From Paenisporosarcina antarctica (lineage in GTDB: Bacteria; Bacillota; Bacilli; Bacillales_A; Planococcaceae), in assembly GCF_004367585.1 (NCBI RefSeq), contig NZ_CP038015.1, positions 691,001 through 755,000 of the forward strand: 64,000 nt of DNA, in the 5' to 3' direction. This document shows positions 25,007-33,575 of this stretch, piece after piece; the stretch's first letter is position 1; the number at the start of each line of letters is the position of its first letter. The translations under genes were made by a program, and so were the position numbers. The notes below the pieces were generated by a model. That model was not told the origin of the DNA and did no database searches. It saw nothing but the letters and a program-made list of their open reading frames with translations.

Positions 25007-25711
25007 GTGAAATATGATGTATTATTATTTGATTTAGATGACACGTTGTTTGATTTTAGTGAGACTGAGAAGCATGCCCTCGATAATTCATTTCATGCAT
25101 TTGGTTTACCTAATGGATTAGTGGACTACAGAGCAAGCTATAAAGGCATAAGTAAGGGCCTGTGGAATGATTTGGAAAATGGGCTTGTGACGCTTTCAGA
25201 ACTAAAAGTGGAGCGATTTAAGCGTCTATTCCTCCAACATCAACTGACAGTGAATCCTGAAGATTTTGGTCAAACATATATAGAGAATTTAGGTAAAGAA
25301 GTACATGTTATTGATGGAGTAGAGGACATGTTGAAAAACCTTTCTAGTTGCAGACTTGTTATTTTAACGAATGGTTTCCAAAAGGTTCAACATGCAAGAA
25401 TTGCTCTTTCACCCCTAAAACACACATTTGAAGCTATTTTTACTTCGGAAGAGTCAGGTTATCAAAAGCCGCAAGCTGAAATCTTCGAATACGTCTTTAA
25501 TAAACTGCATATTTCTTCGAAGAAAAATGTATTAATGATAGGGGACTCTTTAACATCAGATATTCAAGGTGGTAATAATTTCGGAATCGATACTTGTTGG
25601 TTCAATCCGCGTCAAACAGAAAATGTAACAGCTATTAATCCTACTTATGAAATTCGTGATTTTGCTGAATTAGAACAACTTGTAAAGCAAAATGTTTTAG
25701 TTGTTAAATAA
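25007..25711 (+). CDS. YjjG/YfnB-family HAD nucleotidase
   Basis: A 234-residue haloacid-dehalogenase-type phosphatase. Motif I LFDLDDTLFDF puts the nucleophile at Asp9 and the general acid at Asp11. Motif II is LTNG near 112-115, the motif III lysine is in YQKPQAEIF, and motif IV is IGDSLTSDIQGG. The block LFKEFSETEKHA-like region and SLTSDIQGGNNFGIDTCWFNP are typical of the YjjG group, which dephosphorylates non-canonical pyrimidine nucleotides and is about this length in B. subtilis (YfnB). The start is GTG after AAAGGATGAG. It is monocistronic with its own terminator. The exact substrate is not readable. Confidence 0.87.
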   Translation: MKYDVLLFDLDDTLFDFSETEKHALDNSFHAFGLPNGLVDYRASYKGISKGLWNDLENGLVTLSELKVERFKRLFLQHQLTVNPEDFGQTYIENLGKEVHVIDGVEDMLKNLSSCRLVILTNGFQKVQHARIALSPLKHTFEAIFTSEESGYQKPQAEIFEYVFNKLHISSKKNVLMIGDSLTSDIQGGNNFGIDTCWFNPRQTENVTAINPTYEIRDFAELEQLVKQNVLVVK

Positions 25712-25740
25712 AACATTGTACGTTTTTACGTATGTAAAAA

Positions 25741-25774
25741 AGTAAAAGCCAGCCAAATTCGGCTGGCTTTTACT
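25741..25774. terminator. Bidirectional terminator between convergent genes
   Basis: A perfect 14-bp stem AGTAAAAGCCAGCC around AAATTC. A-rich and T-rich flanks on both sides suit it to end both the HAD gene (+) and the cupin gene (-). Confidence 0.9.
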
Positions 25775-25790
25775 GTTAATAATGATTAAT

Positions 25791-26132
25791 TTAACTATTT
25801 TCTGCGTATTTATCATTCGGAATCTTGTTCAAAATAACATAAAGACTGACGCGTTCTGTACCATTATTGTTAAATGAAAGCTGCTCTTGATCACTACAAT
25901 GTACAAGGTCATTTTTCATAACGTTTACTTCTTTACCATCAATGGTAAATACCCCTGTTCCTTCAACTGTCATGATAAATACGTCACTACCCGGATGAGT
26001 ATGGGAAGGCAGTTGTTGATCAGGCAAGAAATTTAATACGAAGGCAGTGCTACTAGATTTTTTGAAAATAATTCGCTTTGTAAATCTATCTTCGCTAAAC
26101 TCTTGATACTTTTGAAGTGACTGTTTTTCCAT
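25791..26132 (-). CDS. Small single-domain cupin protein
   Basis: A 113-residue protein with one cupin beta-barrel. The first metal motif is SHTHPGSDVFIMTVEG at about 43-58, with His44 and His46, and the second is DLVHCSDQEQLSFNN, with a His near 83. Such small cupins bind a metal and act as dioxygenases, isomerases or sensors; nothing here narrows the choice. It stands alone on the minus strand, between the HAD nucleotidase and the GDYXXLXY pair. The ATG is preceded by GGGGGAAT. Fold is confident, function unknown. Confidence 0.85.
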   Translation of the reverse strand: MEKQSLQKYQEFSEDRFTKRIIFKKSSSTAFVLNFLPDQQLPSHTHPGSDVFIMTVEGTGVFTIDGKEVNVMKNDLVHCSDQEQLSFNNNGTERVSLYVILNKIPNDKYAENS

Positions 26133-26246
26133 TATATATTCCCCCTAATTGATTGTTATCTTTATCATAATCTACTTGTAAATATTAGCAACCCTATGAC
26201 CTTATCACTCTAATAAATACGTATTAGATTGGTATTCAAAAAGTAA

Positions 26247-26292
26247 AGTAAAAAAAGAACCGGTAGAAGCGATTAAGCTTCTACCGGTTCTT
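26247..26292 (-). terminator. Terminator of the DUF2157/GDYXXLXY operon
   Basis: A perfect 15-bp stem AAGAACCGGTAGAAG with an 8-base loop. On the minus strand it is followed by a run of T, 6 bases after the stop codon of the GDYXXLXY gene. Confidence 0.93.
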
Positions 26293-26297
26293 AACTT

Positions 26298-26744
26298 TTA
26301 ATCTTGTCTTTTTTCTAAATAAGTAGGTCGGATGGTACCCCATGGAGCAACGTCAAGGAAAATCTTAAGTTCACGAGCCTCTTCAAGATCTGGACCCGTT
26401 CCTTGTTCAACATAATATTGCTCGAGTTGCTGTGTTGTAATTCGATTATCATAATATGTCCCTTGTATTGCACCAGGGAAGGTTTGATTTTCGATACGAT
26501 CTATAACGGCATAGCCATCATCGCCTTCTTTTAAAGTAAAATATACATCACCTTGCTGTAAGGAAGACGACGGTTTCAAATCAGGGTATTGCAAGCGTAC
26601 GTATTCACCATAAAATGGGTCAAACGGATCGAACGGCTCCGCGCGTAAAATGAATTCTTCACCAAACCAAGAGATGGCATAAAAACTCGTAGCAATAACA
26701 AGTACAAAAACTGTCTGCAGGAAGGGAAATAATATTGATTTCAA
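26298..26744 (-). CDS. GDYXXLXY-family membrane-anchored protein
   Basis: A 148-residue protein with an N-terminal membrane segment (about 5-25) and the family hallmark FYGEYVRLQY near 44-53, a GDYxxLxY variant. It ends in a soluble extracytoplasmic domain with YYVEQGTG and LKIFLDVAPWGTIRPTYL. Its ATG overlaps the stop of the DUF2157 gene (ATGA), so the two are co-translated; this pairing is common in bacteria. Function is unknown; a joint role in the membrane is inferred from the strict linkage. Confidence 0.85.
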   Translation of the reverse strand: MKSILFPFLQTVFVLVIATSFYAISWFGEEFILRAEPFDPFDPFYGEYVRLQYPDLKPSSSLQQGDVYFTLKEGDDGYAVIDRIENQTFPGAIQGTYYDNRITTQQLEQYYVEQGTGPDLEEARELKIFLDVAPWGTIRPTYLEKRQD

Positions 26745-27910
26745 GATGAGACACCTACTTTCTTACGATTCATTCTCCAGGCAATGCCAGACAATGCGAA
26801 AAGTAAAAGCGCTCCAATAAGGAAGAAGAGAGACATATCAAGTCGTTCCCACGCATAGATGAAATACAGCACAAACTGTACAGCAATGAAATATACAAAG
26901 CCAAGTGCAAGTGGCTTTTCTTGTCGATGTGTAATGATTAAGTAGGCAAGTGCAACTACTTCCGCTAATATAGCAAGACCAATTGCAGTATCGTCAAAGA
27001 GCAGAACTCCAACAAAACCCAGTACAGAAATCCAAGTAATTGCTCTGAAACGAATATAGCACAGTGCGAGAATACCTGTGGCTACAATTATAAGTGAAAT
27101 CGATTCAGTTAAGTTTAGTTCAACGAAGGATAGCGGTGTTTCACCTCGAACGGCCAAGTAAACGACCAACTGAATCCCACCAATGATAAGATAGAGCGGG
27201 CGAAGAATCCGTTCTTTTTCAGGTACAAGAAAAAGTAACACGACTAATGCAAACAGCGTCCAAACGGGCCAGAGAACACTCTTATAGTCAATGAGACTCC
27301 AAAGCATTAGACCTGAACCAAACAACAAAAGCCAGCTAAACACCATTGGTAGGGGATTACGACTAAAATAAAACCATACTAGTGAAACGATGATGAAACT
27401 ACCCCATTCTAACCAACCTATTGTGGGAACTGATGTAATTAACACTTGTGCCCCAAAAATAAACCCAATAATAGCATAGGATTGATGGCGCCAGTAAAAA
27501 TAATGTGCAAGTGCAGCAATAAAAATGGCCCAAGGTAAAATTGAATTAGAAATGGAAAGATGAAAAGTTTGGATTGTGATGATAATACTAGCGGCAAACA
27601 TGCCAAGCCCAATGAGTCGGAAAATAAGCGGCTGCCCAAATTTTTTCTGTTCAGATAAATAGCCGAATCCGTAAAACATCCACATTAATAATAAAACTAG
27701 CGTAATTCTTAGCATATCAGGCATGACTTGCCAATTTGCTGCGATGAAACTGAAAACGGCCAGTGAAAAGAAAATAAGTCCAATGATTAAGAGGAGAGGG
27801 AGTTTCTTTGGCTTAGGCTGTAAATGCTCGAAAGCAAGAATCTGGTCGACTGTCGTTTGGTCGATAAAACCTTCGTTTTGCCAACGCTCTAATTTCCGAT
27901 TTATTTCCAT
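26741..27910 (-). CDS. DUF2157-family polytopic membrane protein
   Basis: A 389-residue protein. The first 40 residues are soluble and helical (ERWQNEGFIDQTTVDQILAFE), the signature of the DUF2157 N-terminus, followed by about a dozen hydrophobic segments in close succession. No catalytic motif was seen. AAGGAGG is placed well before the ATG. It overlaps the downstream GDYXXLXY gene by four bases, forming a two-gene operon closed by a strong terminator. The family is widespread and uncharacterised, so only a membrane role can be stated. Confidence 0.87.
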   Translation of the reverse strand: MEINRKLERWQNEGFIDQTTVDQILAFEHLQPKPKKLPLLLIIGLIFFSLAVFSFIAANWQVMPDMLRITLVLLLMWMFYGFGYLSEQKKFGQPLIFRLIGLGMFAASIIITIQTFHLSISNSILPWAIFIAALAHYFYWRHQSYAIIGFIFGAQVLITSVPTIGWLEWGSFIIVSLVWFYFSRNPLPMVFSWLLLFGSGLMLWSLIDYKSVLWPVWTLFALVVLLFLVPEKERILRPLYLIIGGIQLVVYLAVRGETPLSFVELNLTESISLIIVATGILALCYIRFRAITWISVLGFVGVLLFDDTAIGLAILAEVVALAYLIITHRQEKPLALGFVYFIAVQFVLYFIYAWERLDMSLFFLIGALLLFALSGIAWRMNRKKVGVSS

Positions 27911-28013
27911 GTTGACACCTCCTTATCTTTACTTCTATTATAATCCTTCTTTATCAAAATAGACAGATAACTCAAGGTTTTCAAGTACCAAAATTGATGA
28001 TTTAACAAAAATA

Positions 28014-28042
28014 ATGACAGCCCTAATTTTTAGGGCTGTCAT
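28014..28042 (-). terminator. Terminator after uppP
   Basis: A 13-bp perfect stem ATGACAGCCCTAA with a 3-base loop, followed on the minus strand by a T-rich stretch. It lies just past the uppP stop codon. Confidence 0.88.
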
Positions 28043-28072
28043 AGGCATTGATATATATAATTCTTACCATTA

Positions 28073-28879
28073 TCAAGTTATAAATAATATGAATAATCCG
28101 ACAGCGAAACAATAATAGGCAAAGTATTTTAAGTTTCCACGCTCCATAATTCCCATGAACCATTTAAGAGAAAAATATGAAAATATGAGAGACAAAATAA
28201 ATGCAACTGAATAGGGAATTAATAATTCACCAAAATCCATATCAGTTATTTTTAGGATAATAGTCCCCAGACTTACAGGAATATAAAGTAAGAATGAATA
28301 ACGTAATGCTGTCTCCTGTTTCATTCCTAAACCCATAGCTGCGACAATAGTTGCTCCCGATCTGCTTATTCCTGGAATTAAAGCAATCGCTTGTGCAAAT
28401 CCAACAATTATGGCATCTCGAACATTTAAGTTTTTATCGCTTTTTCTTCCTTTTAAGTTTCTTATTAACCAAAGGGCGACCCCGGTTACTAACAAGGCGA
28501 CCGCAATTGTAGTAATTCCTTTTAAATTTTCTGAGATCATATCTCCAAATAGTATGCCAATAATGCCTGCTGGAATTGTTCCTATTATTAAATAAACTAT
28601 AAACATAAAATCATTTTTATGGACTTCATCACGCTTCACAATATATTTCAGACCATTTTCTACTAATCTAATTAAATCAGCTCGATATATTAATACGACT
28701 GCTATCAGTGATGCAAAGTTCATTAATATCTCAAAGCTAAGATCACTTTCAGCTACACTTATGCCGAAAAATTCTTGCGCAAGAATTAAATGACCACTGG
28801 ATGAAATAGGAATTGGTTCAGTGAATCCTTGTAACGCACCTAAAAAAGCGTATTTAATAATAATTATTAATTCTTCCAT
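28073..28879 (-). CDS. uppP: Undecaprenyl-diphosphatase (bacitracin resistance protein family)
   Basis: UppP/BacA removes a phosphate from undecaprenyl diphosphate outside the membrane, recycling the lipid carrier for peptidoglycan and teichoic acids. The 268-residue protein has about eight membrane segments. The motif [14 protein letters not shown] at 19-31 carries the active-site glutamate (Glu21), serines and His30, and [10 protein letters not shown] carries the conserved arginine. Length is standard. It is monocistronic on the minus strand, closed by a terminator. Related copies often coexist in Bacilli, so this may be one of several. Confidence 0.96.
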   Translation of the reverse strand: MEELIIIIKYAFLGALQGFTEPIPISSSGHLILAQEFFGISVAESDLSFEILMNFASLIAVVLIYRADLIRLVENGLKYIVKRDEVHKNDFMFIVYLIIGTIPAGIIGILFGDMISENLKGITTIAVALLVTGVALWLIRNLKGRKSDKNLNVRDAIIVGFAQAIALIPGISRSGATIVAAMGLGMKQETALRYSFLLYIPVSLGTIILKITDMDFGELLIPYSVAFILSLIFSYFSLKWFMGIMERGNLKYFAYYCFAVGLFILFIT

Positions 28880-29307
28880 TGAATCACTCCTATACTTAAC
28901 TTAAATCAATTATTTCAAAATAGCCCTCAAATACTTGATTGTATATTATATAGAAGGAAGTTTGAGATACATTAAATTTATCATGCTATTTCAATAGTAT
29001 ATACCAATTAAAAGACCTCGTAAAAAAACAGTTAGCTGCATAAATTTCATCATTTCAATAATCATATGTTTAATAATTTTCAATTAAACTACAGCAGTAT
29101 TAGCTTCTGTCTTTTAAACAGAGCGAATCAGAGACGGTTAAACGGAAATCATGATAAGGTATACTGTGAACTTGGCTAATCATTCAAATGAATGTTTAGT
29201 TGAACTCAATGAACATTTCTAGGTAGTTTATCCTGACATAGAATCTCTGTTAATTATTGAGGTGGAAACCTAAAGAATTGAAAGATATAAAAAAATGAGG
29301 TGTATAG
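28880..29307. other. Intergenic region between uppP and the Fe-alcohol dehydrogenase
   Basis: About 430 AT-rich bases between divergent genes. The only structure seen is the perfect inverted repeat CATTC-AAAT-GAATG at 29181-29194, about 115 bases before the dehydrogenase start; it resembles a small-repressor operator. No gene, convincing promoter or riboswitch was found. Confidence 0.4.
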
Positions 29308-30468
29308 ATGAATATATTCTTACAGCACAATCCGACGAAATTGTATTTTGGTAAAGGACAAATTAGTCAGTTATCAGGAGAAATCGGTCAGAAGAAAGTC
29401 CTTGTTGTTTATGGAGGAGGAAGTATTAAGCAAAATGGTGTCTATGAAGACGTGATGACAGAACTGGAAAAAGCAGGAGCTACTATATATGAATTACCTG
29501 GCGTCGAACAAAACCCACGTCTAACAACAGTGCATAAGGGTGTTGAAATTTGTAAATTTGAAGCAATTGACATTCTTTTAGCCGTTGGTGGAGGAAGTGT
29601 GATTGATTGTACGAAAGCAATTGCTGTTGGGGCAAAATATGACGGAGACGTTTGGGATTTAATAACTCAAAAAACTCCTATAGAATCAGCTCTACCAATT
29701 GGAACCGTTCTTACTTTAGGAGCAACGGGCTCTGAAATGAACCCCATATCGGTTATTTCAAACTGGAAAACAAAGGACAAAATTGGTTGGGGATCCTCAC
29801 ATGTATTTCCAAGGTTTTCAATTTTAGATCCAACTTATACGTATTCGGTGTCCCGTAAACAAACAACTTATGCAATTGTCGATAGTATGTCTCATGCACT
29901 TGAACACTATTTCCATCGAACAAAAAATACACCTATGATTGATGGTTTCATTGAATCATTACTTCGAACAGCAATTGGAACAGGTCCGAAATTACTTGAA
30001 GATTTAACATCTTACGACCATCGTGAAACGATGATGTACATTAGTACAACTGCCTTCAATGAAACCTTATCGAATGGAACAGATGGTGGTGACTGGGCAA
30101 CTCATCGAATTGAGCACGCTATCTCCGCAGTTTATGACATTCCACACGGTGGAGGCTTAGCCATTTTGTTTCCAAACTGGTTAGAGCATGTACTTGAAGA
30201 AGATCCTTCACGCGCGAAAATGTTAGCCATGAACGTCTTTGGAATTTCTGATGAAGGAAAAAGTGACTTGGAAGTTGCAAGAGAAGGAGCCAAAGCACTT
30301 CGTTCATTCTGGAATTCTCTTGATGCTCCAAATCGTTTAAGCGACTATGACATAGACGACCATGATATCGAATTGATTATCGATAAAACATTTGTCAAAC
30401 CAGGTGTTGGTACGTATAAAGAATTAGACCGTGACAATGTCAGAGATATTCTAACTCGCTCTATGTAG
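29308..30468 (+). CDS. Iron-containing alcohol dehydrogenase (YugJ/butanol dehydrogenase type)
   Basis: A 386-residue group III alcohol dehydrogenase. The N-terminal half binds NAD(P)H through LLAVGGGSVIDCTKA near 92-106. The metal site is formed by an Asp and three His residues: DSMSHALEHYFH near 192-203 and HRIEHAISAVYDIPHGGGLAI near 266-286. TLGATGSEMNP is also typical. The sequence is closest in type to the YugJ/YugK and butanol dehydrogenases, which reduce aldehydes. The ATG follows AATGAGGTG. It stands alone with a terminator after it. The physiological substrate is unknown. Confidence 0.92.
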   Translation: MNIFLQHNPTKLYFGKGQISQLSGEIGQKKVLVVYGGGSIKQNGVYEDVMTELEKAGATIYELPGVEQNPRLTTVHKGVEICKFEAIDILLAVGGGSVIDCTKAIAVGAKYDGDVWDLITQKTPIESALPIGTVLTLGATGSEMNPISVISNWKTKDKIGWGSSHVFPRFSILDPTYTYSVSRKQTTYAIVDSMSHALEHYFHRTKNTPMIDGFIESLLRTAIGTGPKLLEDLTSYDHRETMMYISTTAFNETLSNGTDGGDWATHRIEHAISAVYDIPHGGGLAILFPNWLEHVLEEDPSRAKMLAMNVFGISDEGKSDLEVAREGAKALRSFWNSLDAPNRLSDYDIDDHDIELIIDKTFVKPGVGTYKELDRDNVRDILTRSM

Positions 30469-30511
30469 ATATAGTGTAATAAATTAGTAAACATCATTAT
30501 CATTGCATACA

Positions 30512-30560
30512 AAAAAAGACATCACTCGTAATTTAAATAATTACTAGTGATGTCTTTTTC
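30512..30560 (+). terminator. Terminator after the Fe-alcohol dehydrogenase
   Basis: The stem AAAAAGACATCACT with AGTGATGTCTTTTT around an AT-rich loop. The final T residues run directly into the repeat element that starts at 30569. Confidence 0.9.
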
Positions 30561-30568
30561 ATGAAATA

Positions 30569-30900
30569 GAAAGTATATAAATTTAGTGAGCCATGAATCC
30601 AGTATTCCCGGTATTTTAAGGAGTAGGTTCTAGTAATACCGCTGATTTGCGCTCCAATCCCGTAGGAAAGATATTGGACGAACTGTCACTCGTCCAATAT
30701 CTTTGCGACGAGTTAACCACAGGAGCACATGGAACGAAGACTAAGAACGCCACGTCGTGTGGCAACGTCTTCGTGACCAACATCCTGTTGGCCCGAGGAG
30801 ACTGAAGCCAAGCCCGCGAAAAGCGTCCACCGTAGCGGAAATAAACGGGTTTCTATGGTTACCCATCTTAAAGGACCGGGCATTCTTTGTCCGGTTTTTC
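30569..30900 (+). repeat. Mosaic structured repeat, copy 1
   Basis: A non-coding element of 332 bases with a second copy at 51782-52260. The first 46 bases match copy 2 at 44 positions and the last 107 bases (30794-30900) match at 100 positions; the middle differs. The core holds a perfect 15-bp hairpin (30667-30681 with 30690-30704) and a compound hairpin CGAAGAC/GTCTTCG (30735-30741, 30767-30773) enclosing GCCAC/GTGGC. It ends in a terminator-like stem ACCGGGC/GTCCGGT followed by TTTTC. No open reading frame or terminal transposase was found. Confidence 0.85.
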
Positions 30901-30953
30901 TTATGCATATTTAATAAATTAAGTTAGTCATACTGCCACGTTTCATCAGAGAT

Positions 30954-31856
30954 TTATGAGATTTCTCTTCCCATAGCGACTTGTAATATGTCAAACCACT
31001 GATCTCTTGTTAAGGGTAAGTCAAGGGCTCGAATTGCAGACTCAATACGCTCAAAATTGCCTGATCCAACAATCGGCATAATGTTTGCAGGATGGATCAG
31101 TAACCATGCATATAGAACTTCATCAATTCCCTGAGCACCAATATCTCCAGCAATTAATTCTAACTTAGACCGCAAATGCTTAGCTCTTTCATCATTAGAA
31201 TTAAAAATTTCTCCTCCTGCCAGTGGAGACCATGCCATTGGAGAAATTTTTTCTTCCTGACAAAGATCAAGCGTTCCATCCTCAAAGTTCTCAAGATGGT
31301 AAGCAGAAAGCTCAATTTGATTTGTTATAAGCGGGAAATCTAAATAAGATTGTAGCAATTTAAACTGTGAACGTTTAAAGTTTGAAACACCAAAGTAACG
31401 GACTTTTCCTTCTTGTTTTAACTGAGTGAACGCCTCTGCTACTTGTGATGGGTCCATAAAAGGATCAGGACGGTGAATAAGCAAGACATCTATGTAATTT
31501 GTTTGAAAGTTTTTAAGCGACTGATTAACTGAAGATAAAATATGTTCTTTACTAGTATCATAGGATTTAATGCTGTGTCCTGGACGATTATGAGAAACAA
31601 GCTTAATGCCGCATTTTGTGACAATTTCCATTTGTTTACGAAGCGCTGGTTTCAATGCAAGGGCATTCCCGAATTTTTTCTCGCATGTATAATCCCCGTA
31701 AATATCTGCATGGTCAAAGGTAGTAATGCCAGCATCTAAGCAATCCTCAATTAGTTTAACGACTTCTTCATTTGACTTATTCCAGTCAGAAAGACGCCAT
31801 AGCCCATGAATGATTCGTGAAAAAGATAAATCCTTAGTAAGTTGTACTCGCTGCAT
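30954..31856 (-). CDS. Aldo/keto reductase (YdhF-like)
   Basis: A 300-residue NADPH-dependent aldo/keto reductase with the TIM-barrel motifs: FDHADIYGDYTCEKKFG, with the catalytic Asp and Tyr, TKCGIK with the Lys, LLIHRPDPFMD with the His, and FGVSNFKRSQ and PIVGSGNFERI for cofactor binding. The open frame extends 63 bases upstream to 31919, but AAGGAG lies 7 bases before the ATG at 31856 (MQRVQLTKDLSFSRIIHGLW), which is the normal family start. It is monocistronic on the minus strand, next to repeat copy 1. The substrate is unknown. Confidence 0.9.
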   Translation of the reverse strand: MQRVQLTKDLSFSRIIHGLWRLSDWNKSNEEVVKLIEDCLDAGITTFDHADIYGDYTCEKKFGNALALKPALRKQMEIVTKCGIKLVSHNRPGHSIKSYDTSKEHILSSVNQSLKNFQTNYIDVLLIHRPDPFMDPSQVAEAFTQLKQEGKVRYFGVSNFKRSQFKLLQSYLDFPLITNQIELSAYHLENFEDGTLDLCQEEKISPMAWSPLAGGEIFNSNDERAKHLRSKLELIAGDIGAQGIDEVLYAWLLIHPANIMPIVGSGNFERIESAIRALDLPLTRDQWFDILQVAMGREIS

Positions 31857-32150
31857 AATCATTCTCCTTTTTTTATAGTGTATAGAGAAGCAGTTTATTT
31901 TCATACTAAACTGCTTCATGTAAAAAAAAATTAACTCCTTAACATGTGTGCAAGAAATGAACTAATATTCGTTAACAAGCATAAATAAGGGGAAAGGGGC
32001 CCTCTTAATAAATTTTTATGTTAATTCTCATGATATAATAATTATGGTTTCAAACACTAACTTTAATAAATGTTCGCAATGAATTTAACATTATATAAGT
32101 TATACAGAAGAACTAATTTTGAAGAATTATAAGGAGAAGAATATTATTTT

Positions 32151-32954
32151 ATGAAGATTCAACTCAAAAGTTTTATCGAAGGTTCAAAGTTTACGCATTT
32201 TATTACAGCTATGATTCTCATTAATGCACTACTCGTAGGATTAGAAACCTATCCAAGCATTGCTAAGGAATATGAATTATGGTTTTTCATTATTGATATA
32301 GTTGTTTTAAGTATATTTACAGTGGAAATACTACTGAAACTCATTATTTACCGAGCAAGTTTTTTTAAAAATGGTTGGAATAATTTCGATTTCATTATAG
32401 TTGTGGGAAGTTTGTTGTTATACGGTTCATCATTTGTTAGTGTGCTTAGGATTTTCCGAGTGCTGCGGGTTTTACGAACGATCACTACCATACCGACACT
32501 TCGACGAATTGTAACTGCACTTTTCATGGCTATTCCTACAATCAGCAGTGTCATGGTGCTTATGTCGATTATCTTTTATGTATATGCAGTGATAGGGACG
32601 TTCTTATATGCAGAGGTTTCTCCGGAATTCTTCGGCGATTTGGGCTTGTCATTCATTTCGTTGTTTCAAATCTTCACATTAGAGTCCTGGGCAAGTGGTA
32701 TCTTCCGTCCGATTTTTGCGGAAATTCCGTGGTCATGGATCTATTTCATGACATTTATCGTGATAGCTACATTTATTATGATTAACTTGATTGTTGGAGA
32801 AATCGTTAACAATGCCCAAAAGATATCAGATGAAATTGAATCAGAAACAAAAGAAATTAAAGAAATTAAAGAAGATACGAGTGAAATTGAAGAACTCAAA
32901 AAAGAAGTTGGAGAGCTTAAAACCATGCTTCAAACATTAATTGATAGAAAATAA
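32151..32954 (+). CDS. NaChBac-type voltage-gated sodium channel
   Basis: A 267-residue single-repeat channel with six membrane segments. S4 at about 97-120 has arginines at third positions (Arg100, 103, 106, 109). The pore filter is TLESWAS at 176-182, identical to the Na+-selective filter of the Bacillus halodurans channel NaChBac (274 residues). S6 spans about 198-220, and the last 40 residues form an acidic coiled coil rich in KEIKEIKE and EELKKEVGELK that would hold the tetramer together. AAGGAG is 14 bases before the ATG, a longer than usual gap. It is monocistronic and followed by a strong terminator. Confidence 0.95.
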   Translation: MKIQLKSFIEGSKFTHFITAMILINALLVGLETYPSIAKEYELWFFIIDIVVLSIFTVEILLKLIIYRASFFKNGWNNFDFIIVVGSLLLYGSSFVSVLRIFRVLRVLRTITTIPTLRRIVTALFMAIPTISSVMVLMSIIFYVYAVIGTFLYAEVSPEFFGDLGLSFISLFQIFTLESWASGIFRPIFAEIPWSWIYFMTFIVIATFIMINLIVGEIVNNAQKISDEIESETKEIKEIKEDTSEIEELKKEVGELKTMLQTLIDRK

Positions 32955-32996
32955 AAAATACCGACACTCCTTTTAGGAGTGTCGGTATTTTTGGTT
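32954..32996 (+). terminator. Terminator after the sodium channel gene
   Basis: A perfect 17-bp stem AAAAATACCGACACTCC with a 5-base loop, ending in a T-run. It begins at the stop codon. Confidence 0.95.
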
Positions 32997-33089
32997 TGCT
33001 TTTGTTGACAACTTTTCACTTTGTAACGAATAAAGCGAACGTAAAAAAAGCCCATAGAGGGCAAGTGTATAATTTCGATTATCATTTAT

Positions 33090-33212
33090 TTAATTACTAG
33101 AGTTACGCCGGCGGATTTCAGTTTCTAACATACTAATAAATTCTGGACTTAGCTTTAATCCTTTTGCTTTAACATAGGACTCCATCAACAATGCAGTTGA
33201 TAGTTTACTCAT
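33090..33212 (-). CDS. sda: Sda, inhibitor of sporulation histidine kinase
   Basis: A 40-residue protein reading MSKLSTALLMESYVKAKGLK and then LSPEFISMLETEIRRRNSSN. It lines up with B. subtilis Sda, a helical hairpin that binds KinA and blocks the sporulation phosphorelay when replication is disturbed. The conserved LxxESYxKAxxLxLxxxFIxxxExEIxRR pattern is intact. CGGAGG lies 12 bases before the ATG. Five DnaA-box-like sites cluster upstream at 33339-33437, as expected for a gene activated by DnaA. It is the strongest small-gene call in the window. Confidence 0.93.
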   Translation of the reverse strand: MSKLSTALLMESYVKAKGLKLSPEFISMLETEIRRRNSSN

Positions 33213-33338
33213 GGGTTAATTCACCTCCGATTAATTAAAAAATGTGTTCTATTATTCAACAGTTATGACTATATTAATAAGTATCCTCGATGTGTACTTT
33301 AAATCTATCAGATAGTTTGATTCGGAACAACCGTTCGG

Positions 33339-33437
33339 TTATCCACAATATAGAGTGGATAACCTGTGATTAACTTGTGTATAAAACATAGAATTGTATA
33401 CAAAGGAGTCGGTATAATGTGAGTAACTTTATCCACA
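33339..33437 (-). promoter_or_regulatory. DnaA-box cluster upstream of sda
   Basis: TTATCCACA occurs twice without mismatch on the plus strand (33339-33347, 33429-33437). Between them lie minus-strand sites at 33354-33362 (TTATCCACT), 33365-33373 (TTAATCACA) and 33376-33384 (TTATACACA). Known biology: DnaA activates sda transcription in B. subtilis. Their use here is inferred. The promoter itself was not identified. Confidence 0.8.
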
Positions 33438-33575
33438 GATGATTAAAATTGAAAAATTTGTCGAAACATTTTATGGAAATATCCTTAAAACAGGCGTCAA
33501 TACCTATTAAATGAAAAGCGTATAGTATTTTAGAAATTTCATTCATTCATTATCTGTTTAACAATTCTTGTACCT

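Noticed and set aside
30569-30900. Repeat copy 1 as an insertion sequence or MITE
   Set aside because: No transposase frame, no clear terminal inverted repeats and no obvious target-site duplication; structured RNA fits better, though mobility is not excluded.
33339-33437. DnaA-box cluster as a replication origin
   Set aside because: No dnaA, dnaN or clear AT-rich unwinding region nearby; the adjacent sda gene explains the boxes.
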